Assembly (NCBI GenBank): GCA_030142905.1
Contig: JASJOG010000608.1
Coordinates: forward strand, 1 to 64,000
Reading direction: 5' to 3'
Origin: Heliopora coerulea
Taxonomy: Eukaryota; Cnidaria; Anthozoa; Scleralcyonacea; Helioporidae
Length of the DNA stretch: 64,000 bases
The notes beneath the pieces were generated by a model. That model saw only the letters and a program-made list of their open reading frames with translations, had not been told where the DNA came from and did no database searches. Made by a program: the position numbers and the translations under genes. The first letter of the stretch is position 1. Every line of letters starts with the position of its first letter. This document shows, in pieces, positions 43,612-52,976 of the stretch.

Positions 43612-44785
43612 AACTGTCATAAATGTTGTCTTAAGTACAACATGAAAAAATTAATCAAAAAGTAAAATTTCCCTTGGCAATACCACATGCATACCACTGC
43701 CTTCATGAATATGACTGATTTGTGTTTAATTGTTTCACATGCCAATGTTATTCCAGGTTTACGAATTGTAGTTTCAAATAGAAGACTTTTGCACCTAGGT
43801 ATTTTCATAAAATTCACTCTCATCCACTCAAAATACCAGCTTTTTTTGTGAAGTTAGATCTAATGTTTTTAAGTAGTTTCATGTCCTTTGACTTTACAAA
43901 TATCTAGTTGTACTTAAAGTAAAACCTCAAATCAGATGTTACTGTTACCCTTGACTTGATGTTCCAGAGGCCTACGGAGCAGTCACCGTTAGGGGCAAGT
44001 AAGAAACGTCGTTCATGTTATCTCAGTTGTCTGGTTCCTTGAACCACCATTTCTAGGCATCGTAGTAAGATTATAGATCACAGGTATATGGGGTTGTTAA
44101 CCGTCCAACACCATATTTTTTGAAAGAATTTATAAATTAGTCAATCTGTTCATACATCTAATCTTCATCGTATTAAACTGCAGTTATACATGTGGTTGGA
44201 GTTTAAAGGGTTAATTGTAGTTCCACTGTTTATTGATGTCTGTGTGGGTTAATCTCTTTGGTCAGTATAATTATATGGGTGGTAGAACGTACAACTGGAA
44301 GGCAAGGACTGCCAAAAAGTGTTCCCAAACTGATATCATTTACAGGTCCTTGTGTTCTTGGCAGCAACCCTTAGCTGACAGAGTTGTCAAATATATCCCA
44401 ATAGGGGTAATTCGATTGCTTTATAATCTGATATGATAACTGATTATTAAATCTCAATTTCTTAATTCCATTACATAATTGAGTTTTGTGCTCCTTTTCT
44501 TGTTCAGCAATGCACACAATGAAAATGTAGGTTTTGCACTTTTAGTCTGTTCAAGACAAATGACATGAAAGTGTTCGTAAAGATTCAATGCTAAGAAAAT
44601 ATTTGGTACAAATTAGCTATTTGGTTATCGGGAATCAGGGAAAGGGTAGTTTTACAGATGTCTGAAGGTTCAATTGATCAGCATCTGGTACCTGAGCTGT
44701 AGTTTCTGTATCAACATTATGAACCATTATTGTGAAAAATGTCAACTTTTCATCATTGTCAGGTAAATTTTTATATCAGACATTT
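43612..44785. other. AT-rich unique DNA, no feature recognised
   Basis: Both strands were read for open frames with splice sites, repeats and terminal inverted repeats. Only short frames typical of AT-rich non-coding DNA are present. I see no gene or mobile element here. Confidence 0.5.
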
Positions 44786-44910
44786 CAAATAAGCGACAAA
44801 TTTTTTAATTGTAAACATGTTTCGGCATACTTATGCCATCCTCAGTACAGTGGAAGAGATCTAGTTCTAATTTACATAAGGTTATATATTCATGTCATGT
44901 CAAGTGATGT
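44786..44910 (-). mobile_element. Penelope-like terminal repeat remnant
   Basis: The stretch AAGCGACAAATTTTTTAATT then GTAAACATGTTTCGGC matches the arm of the Penelope-like insertion at 55351 onward (AAACGACAAATTTCTTTATT, ATACATGTTTCGGC). Read on the minus strand it contains a GGCATA/TATGCC hairpin directly followed by GAAAC, at 44819-44845. Only one terminus is left and no coding remnant is adjacent, so it is a 5'-truncated or solo copy. Confidence 0.6.
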
Positions 44911-45331
44911 GGATATTAAATTACAATGTTAAGAAGGCGGAAAATATTTACAAGTTAAAAACGGTGTTAAGATGGTGTATCTGAATTTTTATATGTGGTT
45001 CTCTCTTGAGGTTTTTCTCGACTCTCACATGCATGAAATTTTGTCGAGAAAAAATTTACATCGAGCCGTCTAAAGTTATTCTTTAAATGGGTCATTTCGT
45101 ATCCGAGGTACGGGCTGTTTAGTCCAGTTTTTTTATTCAAGTTGTTTTGAATAATTATGTTTAATTCTCCATTAAATGGAGCGATAAAATTTTTGTCAAG
45201 CTTATTCTTTGCGGGTATCTTGACTTCGACTTTGATTCTCAAGAAACACGCTGGGATGTGATTGGTCAATCCCCGTGCACCACTAGGTTTAGCCAATCTT
45301 TCGACTGATTTTCGTCCCTTCGGATTTGGAT
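44911..45331. other. Unique DNA upstream of tentative gene
   Basis: A minus-strand open frame of 147 codons covers 44967-45410 but has no family signature, and its upper end overlaps the better-supported plus-strand exon at 45402. I treat it as a chance frame. A promoter for the plus-strand model would lie here; I see no TATA box. Confidence 0.35.
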
Positions 45332-45345
45332 CATTTGGCGCCCAA
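45332..45345 (+). promoter_or_regulatory. E2F-like site or retroelement primer-binding-site relic
   Basis: CATTTGGCGCCCAA contains TTTGGCGC, a perfect match to the E2F consensus TTTSSCGC, 57 bases before the ATG at 45402. The same 14 bases occur at 55234-55247. A second reading fits too: CA (an LTR end), TT, then TGGCGCCCAA, the first ten bases of a primer-binding site for tRNA-Lys as used by many LTR elements. No LTR could be delimited next to it, so the question stays open. Confidence 0.3.
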
Positions 45346-45401
45346 TTCGAATCAATTCGAAGCATGACCATGAGTAGAAGAAGTAGAACTTCACATACAA
45401 C

Positions 45402-45497
45402 ATGGCGCACTTATTAACTGGTGAGTTTAGCTGTGAATTTAAAACCTCAAATGGTCGTTGTGAACTTCTCAATCATGCAAACACTGAGAGGTTGAAG
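45402..45497 (+). CDS. Tentative gene, first coding exon
   Basis: ATG in a strong start context (A at -3, G at +4) opens 32 codons beginning MAHLLTGEFSCEFKTS and ending at a donor, AAG followed by GTAGGA. The exon ends in phase 0. The sequence is cysteine-containing (FSCEF, GRCELL) and does not match a family I know. If unspliced the frame stops after 54 codons. The matching acceptor and in-frame second exon 129 bases downstream are the main support. Confidence 0.35.
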
Positions 45498-45625
45498 GTA
45501 GGAAGCATACTGATTCGTTTTGTTTTCACCCGCATTCAGAAAGAAGATTGTTCTGACCAAGTTTGCAAGTGACGATCTATTTGATTCGCGAGAACTTACC
45601 TTACTATTTTTGCTCATTCGAACAG

Positions 45626-45713
45626 GGTTTATCTTTTAAATCCTGTCCATGGCAGGCAGAAAAGAATGTTGAAAAGTGCAATGAATCTTTCACAGTTTGC
45701 TTTAGTCAAAAAG
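45626..45713 (+). CDS. Tentative gene, second exon
   Basis: A pyrimidine-rich run (TTACTATTTTTGCTCATTCG) then AACAG gives an acceptor. The exon reads GLSFKSCPWQAEKNVEKC and then NESFTVCFSQK in the frame set by exon 1, and ends at AAAAAG followed by GTTTGT. It adds four cysteines (six in the 61 residues so far), suggesting a small Cys-rich domain, but I cannot name it. It ends in phase 1. The donor is weak at positions +3 and +4. Confidence 0.33.
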
Positions 45714-46384
45714 GTTTGTTAATTCTTATAATCTTGTTATTGACATTACACGTGTGGGGCTGTAAAAGCTTTCTTGTAGATGGTTAGTTATCGTTATTGA
45801 CATTGGTTTTAATCAGAATGTTTTCATTGTTATTTCTTGATTTAAAGTTTTGTTTCAAGTCACGACGTAAAAGCAGGAAAACGACTGCAAAATGTTGAAT
45901 ATGCTAAAGCCACGCTTGATTACGGTTCGCTACACGTGTCATAAGATTATTTGATGTTTTAGTCGAGAGCTTAAGTCAATTCTGAATTAGTTTCATATTA
46001 CACGAAAATAATTGTAAGTAGGCACCTTTTTTCAGCTAGGAAGACTGCGTTTAATGTAGACAGAAATGGGAAATATCCGGCGTAGGAGCATGCCACCTGT
46101 TGGCGTGCTGGCGTACAATTGTCTTTCTCCGATAAATTGAATAAATGGCGTTATTTTTACTCCGAAATAACGTTCCAAGAATACGCAGGGTGAGACTCCA
46201 CGTCTCTGACGTGAAGTTTACATGAAATGACCTTGGTTTAAATGTTATTTCACCATTTTGTTCGCATTTATTAGTACAGTGTTATAATAGAGTCACATTC
46301 ACGTTCCAGACTTAACAACAGACCACCATTCTTGTTTTTGATTAAATCAATTGTAGCAGGAGAGTGCCGGAATACACTACTAAC
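45714..46384. other. Unique DNA, nothing firm
   Basis: Apart from the alternative acceptor at 46036 (17 codons to a stop) I see no repeat, RNA gene or convincing reading frame. Confidence 0.4.
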
Positions 46385-46532
46385 CTTATGTTCTTCCAAC
46401 GGGCATCCTACGTCCTCATATTTCCAAATTGAAATTTTAAATTCTCTGTAATTGACATACATGTATGCCAGCATAGTCAGCGTTTCATGGTCAAACGAAT
46501 TCTTTCTTCTTCCAAAATATAAAGTGCTCAAC
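46385..46532 (-). CDS. Possible isolated exon, unknown protein
   Basis: On the minus strand TTCATTTTAG precedes 49 codons (LSTLYFGRRKNSFDHETLTM, then LAYMYVNYREFK and so on to LEEHK) that end at AAG followed by GTTAGTAG. The frame would stay open past the donor to 46271. The R-N-x-F...L..L...N spacing is faintly like the C-terminal dimerisation region of hAT transposases. That is a weak impression, not an identification. No partner exon was found. Confidence 0.22.
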
Positions 46533-46790
46533 CTAAAATGAAGACCTCAACTGCACCTACATATTAGGAATCTGTATGCTACAATTCCATAAAATTTAGC
46601 TATCTTGTTATATTTGGTATGTGATAAACTTCTACCAAATATCTACAGTATAAGTGCACCTTTTCTTGCAATCAAGAAATTAGGTGGAAAAGAGGGTTTT
46701 TAGTTTGCCAGTAACCACCTAATGCTAACAAATTGTAGACTATAACAGCAGTTTTGTAGTGACGTTTTTATTAAATATTGAGTATTAACC

Positions 46791-46816
46791 CTGGAATGTA
46801 GCAATCTACATTCCAG
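46791..46816. other. Perfect 11-bp hairpin
   Basis: CTGGAATGTAG, CAAT, CTACATTCCAG: an 11-bp perfect inverted repeat with a four-base loop in AT-rich DNA. It could be a transcript structure or a relic of a small inverted-repeat element. The surrounding 46533-47421 holds nothing else I can support. Confidence 0.6.
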
Positions 46817-47421
46817 TTTGTTTATTCATTCTAAATTAGTTTGCAAGGTTTTGAGCAACAAAAATAAACTGATTAACAATTGGGTATTATGCAAAATAAC
46901 TATAAAAATTGTCATTATTAACCCATTCAGGGGTTATGTCAGATCATGACACCTTACCTATCACAGGGATGAACCATTAAAAGTATTAAACATGAAACAA
47001 AAAACTGTTGTGCATCATTAAGCACCTAAAAATGTTGACTACCTCAAAACCTGGAAAGTGCTTAGCAGGTGATTAAATTGAATTTTTATATCCAAAGCCA
47101 TTTTCAATTACACTAAGTCCAAGTATTTGGTTGTATATACAGTAAATTACTTTCAAACATTAATTTAAAGGACCAGCTTATACTGAAAAGTTTTGATTGG
47201 TTTGGATTTCAACATACAAGCTTTCAGCTTGTCCATTTGTCCAACCAATAATACTGCACAGCACTGTATTTAACAGCACAACATACTCGCATGTACAGCA
47301 CGAACTTTGCATGAGATTAGCATATCGCACGTTAGACAATAGACCTTTATCACAAATGGAAAGATACTACGCACATTTTATGTATGGGGATATTTGTCTG
47401 GTAACAAGAACAGTTTTGTTA

Positions 47422-47571
47422 ACGGAATCTCGCCAAATGGCGTTTCAACCGGGTAGTAATTGCTTTGGTAGTCTTCCTTTCCAAATGATCAATCTCAAAA
47501 TGACCAGAATAATAATCAACTGAACACAGAAATTCCTTCTCATCCAAGGTGAATATATCACAGCCAACTTT
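47422..47571 (-). pseudogene. Element A integrase core fragment after an in-frame stop
   Basis: Directly beyond the TAG the same frame continues for 50 codons. It contains VGCDIFTLDEKEFLC (the first catalytic Asp of the DDE core) and VDYYSGHFEIDHL, then stops at 47419-47421. The segments with the second Asp and the Glu are absent. The TAG most simply arises from a C-to-T change of a Gln codon. Confidence 0.85.
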
Positions 47572-49200
47572 CTACCATGGACGTTCAGGTACATCTTGAA
47601 TTATGAGCGGATCTCGTTTGGGGTGGTTGGCAAACATGATGCACGTGTCACAGTGTTCTATGTAATCGGTGATTTCTTGATTCATGGATGGCCAATAAAC
47701 AATTTCTCGAGCCCGTCGGAGGCATCCTTGTATTCCGATGTGGGCACTGTGGATCTTCTCTTTAACTTTCTGTCCCAGGGTTTGGGGAATAACACATCTT
47801 TGGCCTTTAAAGATGATTCTGTCCTGCACGGCTAGTTCATCTCTAACATTGAAGTACTTGGAGACTTCATTTGGTATCGAATTGTTGTTATCGGGCCAAC
47901 CTGTCAGGATCACTTGCTTGAGGATCTGAATGGTTGGGTCTTTCGCTGTCTCTTGCTTGACTTCACTCTGCTGTTGCTCAGAGATTCCTAGGTAGTCTAC
48001 GGCATGAATGCTTTCCACTTCTCTCCCTGAGTCTGATCTTCGGGAGTCCTTAGGACTTGGAGTTGGATAGGGTTTTGATAGGGTGTCGGCGGGATACATC
48101 TGTCTACCGGGCCTATGTTTGATTTCTGCATCATACTGCTGTAAACGGAGAAGTCGCTGAAGTCGTTTTGGTGCAGATGCTAGTGGTTTTCTGGAGATAG
48201 AAACCAAGGGCTTGTGATCAGTGTAAAGGATGAACTTTCTGCCATAAACGTACTGGTGGTTGTGTTCTAAGCCAAAAACTTGCGCCAAGAGCTCCTTTTC
48301 GATTTGAGAGTAGCGTTGTTCATCTTGTATTAGGGCTCGGCTTGCATAGGTGACAGTGTGATCGTCCTGGGTAAGAACAAGACCAATTCCTTGTGAGGAG
48401 GCATCTCCACTTCCTTCGGTATGTTTGCTTGAATCAAAGTACATAAGAACATGGACAGAAGTAACCACTTGTTTTATCTTATCAAAGGCATCATCTTGTT
48501 CTTTGGCCCAGTACCATGGCACATCTTTATGGGTTAGGCGTCTGATAGGCTCACAAATCTGAGAGAGGTCACCAAGAAACTTCGAGAGGTACTTTACCAT
48601 GCCCATCAGTCTCTGCACTGCAGCCACATCGTCTGGTTTCTTCATATTGAGAATTGCTTTCACATTCGCAGTATCAGGTTTAAGACCTTCTTTTGTCAGT
48701 CTGTGACCAACGAACTGCAATTCGTCACACATGAGTGCAAACTTGTTCTTGTTAGGTTCAACGTTCCTCTCTCTGCATCGATCCAGAAGGGATTTTAGGT
48801 TTCTGTCTTGGTCTTTATCTGCTTCGCTTTTTGGTTCCCCTTGACCAGTGATCAATATGTCATCCGCAATTTTGAAGACTCCTTTAACTGCTTCCAAGTT
48901 TTGGTGCAATTTCATCTTAAAGATTTCTGGGGCAGAGGAGATACCGAAAAGCATTCTGTGCCTACGGTAGCACCCCCAGGGTGTCTGGAAGGTAGTAAGC
49001 TTGCTGGACTCCTCGTCTAATTTAACTTGAAGGAAACCTTCTTTTAGATCAACTTTGCTGAAGACTTTAGCCTTCGACAGTTCTGGAAGGATACCTTCTA
49101 TTACCGGGAGGGGATAGTGGCTTCTTTTTAAGGCTTGGTTTAAATAGTGAGGATCAATGCACAAACGAATATTTCCATCCGTCTTCTGTGCTACAATCAT
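47572..49200 (-). pseudogene. Element A RT, RNase H and integrase N-terminus
   Basis: This is the longest intact frame in the window: 542 codons and a TAG stop at 47572-47574. The RT fingers and palm include KVDLKEGFLQV (Asp 51), FGISSAPEIF, and IADDIL in place of the usual V/Y-x-D-D motif (residues 111-116). The RNase H domain has GDASSQGIGLVL (Asp 266), EKELLA (about 301-306), YTDHKPL (Asp 328) and ADTLS (Asp 372). The integrase zinc finger is H484, H487, C517, C520. The frame begins inside the RT domain, so the displayed start is only the first in-frame Met. RT would copy the element's RNA to DNA. The enzyme is not functional as it stands, since its frame is cut on both sides. Confidence 0.92.
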
Positions 49201-49366
49201 ACTTGAGATTTGTAGGTTCTTGAATAGGACTTATTGCTTTCCTCTTAGTAATTCGATCATGTTCGTTTTTTAATTTCTCTCTGAGCGCAATAGGTACGCG
49301 TCTTGGAGGGATAACAGTGGGAGCAACATTTGGGTCTGTTTCAATGTGAATTTCCCTTGCATGCAT
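49201..49366 (-). pseudogene. Element A protease-RT linker, shifted frame
   Basis: This stretch reads IETDPNVAPTVIPPRRVPIA then LREKLKNEHDRITKRKAISP, the proline-rich lead-in to a gypsy reverse transcriptase. It overlaps the previous frame and breaks again just before the RT frame begins at 49200, where the family's usual short segment around the E-P-T/S-x-W motif has been deleted. Confidence 0.78.
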
Positions 49367-50046
49367 CCTAACTCTTCTCCGAAAACATCTGAATATTCAC
49401 TCAACACAGCTTCTTTTGTGAACTTTGGTTTCTTGACATCCTGAGATGGCATATCGTCTGCTAAGGATAAGATGTCTTGTGTCTGGACAGTCAAAAGCTT
49501 CATATGCTGGCTAGCCTTCATCCCAAGTAACGGTGTGAAATTTCCATCAACAATAGTGAAGTCAATCAAGTACCTTTGTGCATTCTTGGGGTTCACCAAG
49601 GGAACTTTTGCTTTACCAATCGCTGACATGGTTGACGTCGAGTACATTTTAAGGGTGTGACTTGATTTCTCAATCATAGTTCCTTTGGGAAGGTACTTGA
49701 TGGGTAAAACGTTGCACGATGCACCAAAATCAACTAGCATTTTGACTTCTTTTTCACCAATCTTCATAGTAGCCAAGATCTTGCTTGAATGTTCTTGTGT
49801 GATAGCATTGATTTCTTCTAACTTGTAAGACACTGAGAGGATTTCTTCTTCACTTTCATCTGCTTCAAACTGATTCACTGAATACTTTGTTGATTTTCTG
49901 TTTCTTGGCTTCTTTCTCTGTGGTTGCTTCTTTTTGTGAGAGCATTTTGAGGGAAAATGATTTTCTTTTTTACAAATGGCACACATCTTCCCGAAAACTG
50001 GGCACTTTGACATCTTTCTTTCATGATTGTGGCCACAAAATGGCAA
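49270..50046 (-). pseudogene. Element A zinc knuckle and aspartic protease
   Basis: The open frame of 258 codons contains CAICKKENHFPSKC (CX2CX4HX4C nucleic-acid-binding knuckle, about residues 21-34), a Lys/Arg-rich linker, then a retropepsin-like domain. The protease active site reads DFGAS (about residues 107-111) where the family has D-S/T-G, so the catalytic triplet is altered and the enzyme is likely inactive. The last 25 or so residues are out of frame with the family. The correct continuation lies in the overlapping frame at 49154-49366. Confidence 0.82.
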
Positions 50047-50305
50047 TCTTTAAGAAAAGATGATTTATCCATATCTTTAGACAACTTCTTGACAAAGTTT
50101 ACCTCAGGTGTGTTTGAAGTTTGCGTTGACATGGCTTCCACTTGAGTTGACGTGGCTTCGCGCTCCGGCACATATCTATACACTTTTCAAGCGTAAGTTC
50201 TGTACTTGGAGTAATTTCTTTCTTAAACTGCTGTCACAATCTCGACAGACGATCCTGTCTCTTATCATTTCATCTTTGAGGGTTCCGAAGTTACAAGTAT
50301 CGGCA
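50047..50305 (-). pseudogene. Element A gag C-terminal region, frameshifted
   Basis: The first part reads CNFGTLKDEMIRDRIVCRDC, a typical gypsy Gag stretch before the zinc knuckle. It then shifts frame near 50178 (TLEKCIDMCRSA lies in another frame) and again near 50040, before the zinc knuckle. Gag would form the particle shell and bind RNA. The N-terminal capsid part is missing because the element is truncated at about 50305. Confidence 0.75.
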
Positions 50306-50740
50306 TCATCTGAAGTGCTAGCCCATTACGATCCAAGTAAACCTGTAATATTGGCGGTAGATGCCTCATCACACGGATTACGAGCTGTCATTTCCCATCA
50401 AATCGACAGTTCTGAGGAAAGACCTATTGCCTACACCTGAAGAACTCTGACCTCTGCAGAACGGAACTACTCGATGATTGAGAAAGAAGCTCTTGCAATT
50501 GTGTTTGGCATAAAAAGGTTCCATCAGTACCTATATGGTCGACGTTTTACTCTGCTTACGGATCACAAACCACTGACATTAATACTTGGTCCTAAGAAAG
50601 GCATTCCAGTACTGGCAGCTTCGCGAATTCAGAGATGGGCTATCCAACTTTCTGCTTACCAGTTTGACATCAAGTATCGTTCAACTGACCATAATGGAAA
50701 TGCTGACACGTTGTCCCGATTCCCCATTGGAGACATCTGA
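50306..50740 (+). pseudogene. Element B RNase H domain with one internal stop
   Basis: This reads SSEVLAHYDPSKPVILAVDA, with the RNase H Asp in AVDASSHG, then IEKEALAIVFG, LTDHKPL and GNADTLSR. Together these are the catalytic positions of a gypsy RNase H. A TGA at 50438-50440 interrupts the frame between IAYT and RTLTSAERN. The true reading frame changes near 50720, and the displayed frame ends at TGA 50738-50740. Confidence 0.9.
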
Positions 50741-51131
50741 GCAGGTTTGTGACGGTGTTTTCTTTAAGGAGGCTGAACATGTAAACAAGATGGAAGTTAA
50801 TGGGTTACCAATCACAGCTAAGCAAGTCGCATCAGCAACCAGAAATGACAAGTGGCTATCCAGAGTGGCTGAATTTACAAGAAGTGGCTGGCCACAGGGT
50901 GAGCTCGACAGTGAATTGAAGTTGTATCACCGTATACGGGAAGAGATTACCTTAGAAGAAAATTTTTTACTTAGAGGGGTACGAGTGATAATTCCTGAAA
51001 ACTATGGTGAAGAAATCCTAACTGAATCACATGCAAATCATCCTGGAATGGTGTGCATGAAGGCATTGGCTGGGTTACATGTGTGGTGGCCTAACATAGA
51101 CAGTGACATTGAGAACAAAGTGGCAGTGTGA
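50720..51131 (+). pseudogene. Element B connection and integrase zinc finger
   Basis: After the frame change the sequence reads SPLETSEQVCDGVFFKEAEH and continues to ESHANHPGM, which supplies the two histidines of the HHCC finger. The cysteines (CESC) lie just past a further frame change near 51119, in the next frame. The RNase H-integrase linker has family-typical length. The codons upstream of 50720 in this frame are a shadow. Confidence 0.85.
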
Positions 51132-51924
51132 ATCGTGTACAAAGCAGTGGCCAAACTTTCAGAGAGCACAAGCCAACCCGTGGATTTGGCCCCAAACACC
51201 CTGGCCACGTATTCATGTGGATTTTGCCGGACCGTTTCGAAATGAAATATTCTTGGTTGTGGTGGACGCTCACTCGAAGTGGTTAGAGATTGCGAAGATG
51301 TCACCAACATCAGCAGCGAGTACCATAAACGCCTTACGTCATATGTTCTCATCATAAAGTCTCCCAAAGGACGACGCTACAGACAATAGCCCGCAGTTTG
51401 TTGCAGAGGAGTTCGAAATATTTTTGAAATGAAGCTGCATAGCTCACATCAAGTCAGCACCATATCACCCAAGCTCGAATGGAGAAGCGGAATGGGCAGT
51501 CCGTACTTTTAAGCAAGCAACGAAGACCATGAAATGTGAAGGTGGTACCTTGAACCAGAAACTAGCCGCTTTCCTACTTTCATACTGAACCACACCGCAC
51601 AGCATGACGAAAACTACGCCCAGTGAGTTGTTTCTTGGAAGGAAAGTGAGGACAAGACTAGGCATGCATCGACCCGCTCTGACGCAGTCCGTACTACAAA
51701 GATCAATGCCAAAAGAGAAGACACCTCGGACATTCGAGGTTGGTGATATAGTCGTGGTTAGAGATTATCGTGGAAATCCTAAGAAACCATCGTGGATTCG
51801 AGCAGTTGTTTTAAAGAAACTAGGACCCGTGACCTATACAGTCCAAGTTAACAATATGCAGTGGAAGCAACATATCGACCAAATTCGCTCCTGTGATCCC
51901 AGCTGCAAAGTATCAAGAGACTGA
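51119..51924 (+). pseudogene. Element B integrase core with three stops
   Basis: One frame carries WQCESC, HVDFAGPF (first Asp), ATDNSPQF (second Asp) and SSNGEAEW (Glu), so the DDE triad is still legible. It is broken by TAA at 51355-51357 and TGA at 51430-51432 and 51586-51588. Past the core come TTPSELFLGRKVRTRLG and a basic beta-rich C-terminal domain (EVGDIVVVRDYRG). The DNGP motif is changed to DNSP. Confidence 0.9.
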
Positions 51925-52174
51925 GAACAAACACCAGAAGGGTTCAACAGTCCTATCATCACTATCCCAACAGCCAAAACCAAATGGCGTAAGTGAGGAT
52001 CAACCTGTGGAGCCCTCTACCACCATAAGCTCAGCTATTCACGAAGAGCTTAAAGATCCCCAAAGTTACAGTCCGATGGCCAATGTTGATATTGAACCAC
52101 TTTACCCAAGTCGTGAAAAAAGAAAGCCGTGCCGACTAATTGACAATCAGTGTCTCAAGGTATTCTTAACGTGA
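51893..52174 (+). pseudogene. Element B Pol C-terminal tail
   Basis: This frame picks up after a shift near 51905 and ends in YPSREKRKPCRLIDNQ, resembling the short S-x-R-x-R-K-P-P-x-R-L motif that closes many gypsy Pol proteins. The low-complexity spacer rich in Ser, Gln and Pro is usual for this position. It ends at TGA 52172-52174. Confidence 0.65.
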
Positions 52175-52291
52175 ACTTATCTTGAACGGTTGTAGAAACA
52201 AACCTGAGAACATGTTGAAATTTAAGTTAATGAACAAACCATTGATATTATGAGCCACATGAGTATAATATTCTATTTAAAGGGTGAAAAT

Positions 52292-52522
52292 TGTAATGTT
52301 TGTAATCGGAAGTAACCGACACTTCCAGTATAGTGTAACGGCAGCATGGTTCCTGTAGGTGTACGCATGCTCTGTGAGTCTTCTTGTTATGTTGTTGTTG
52401 TCCGCCATTAAAAGCTGAAATATAGAAATCTAGCAGTGGGACCTTTGTTGATTGGTAAGAACACAACATCACCCTACATTTGTATTTTGGAAGAAGACAA
52501 GTTAGTATTTTGTTACCTTACA
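52292..52522 (+). repeat. Probable 3' LTR of element B
   Basis: A purine-rich tract (AAAGGGTGAAAA) ends two bases before TGTAATG at 52292. TTACCTTACA ends at 52522, giving TGTAA...TTACA termini and a length of 231 bp. ATTAAA at 52407-52412 could be its poly(A) signal. There is no second LTR in the window to prove the boundaries, and I could not find a target duplication because the left end is lost. Confidence 0.5.
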
Positions 52523-52976
52523 ATGCTCATGATTAGTTGTTTGCTTAGCATAGCTTAACATGCAGTATCACTTTGTGAAAATTGCTCTAGTTCCACAGCA
52601 TCTCTGAGGAGATAACAGTGAAATAGTTGTACGATACTGATTGTTATGTTGGTAGATCCGGAATTTATTGGTTTGAAAGTGTTGTCATCAATAACTTATT
52701 CTTTTTTTATCGGATTTTAAAGACTATATCACATACAAAATGGAGTTGAATGTATCCCAAGCTCTACTGGTACTCCTGTGAAAAGAGAGCTTGGATGTAC
52801 TGTAGTTTGACTTCATCCTGTCCTTATTTTCAATATTTGCTGACATTGACATTGAGAGGAAGTTTCTTATTGTTGTTGGTTAAATGTTAGATGATAGTAA
52901 ACTCTTGATGAAGTCCCTCTTCTGAGGATTAAGGTTAGTTCTGTAATAAAAGATGATACAATGTATTAAATGTATT
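52523..52976. other. Unique DNA with one 9-bp inverted repeat
   Basis: CCAAGCTCT at 52757-52765 and AGAGCTTGG at 52786-52794 form a 9-bp perfect stem with a 20-base loop. Otherwise there is no recognisable feature between the LTR and the satellite. Confidence 0.4.

Larger units (their letters stand above)
47422..50305 (-). mobile_element. Decayed Ty3/gypsy retroelement A, gag to integrase
   Basis: Read on the minus strand the order is gag tail, zinc knuckle, protease, reverse transcriptase, RNase H, integrase zinc finger and the start of the integrase core. That is the Ty3/gypsy order, with integrase after RNase H. No LTR is present on either side: the 5' end is cut at about 50305, where element B begins, and the 3' end is lost inside the integrase core. 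At least four frame disruptions and one internal stop show it is dead. The pieces are listed separately. Confidence 0.92.
50306..52522 (+). mobile_element. Decayed Ty3/gypsy retroelement B, RNase H to 3' LTR
   Basis: The plus-strand order is RNase H, integrase zinc finger, integrase core, C-terminal tail and a probable 3' LTR. The element is truncated at its 5' side inside the RT-RNase H connection at about 50305, exactly where element A loses its gag. Protein features differ clearly from element A, so this is a different family. Four in-frame stops and three frame changes mark it as dead. Confidence 0.9.

Noticed and set aside
44967..45410. Minus-strand 147-codon frame
   Set aside because: No family signature or splice support, and its upper end overlaps the plus-strand exon that has a strong start context and matching splice sites.
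47197..47523. Plus-strand 108-codon frame
   Set aside because: Its right part is antisense to the integrase fragment of element A, and the left part has no recognisable features.
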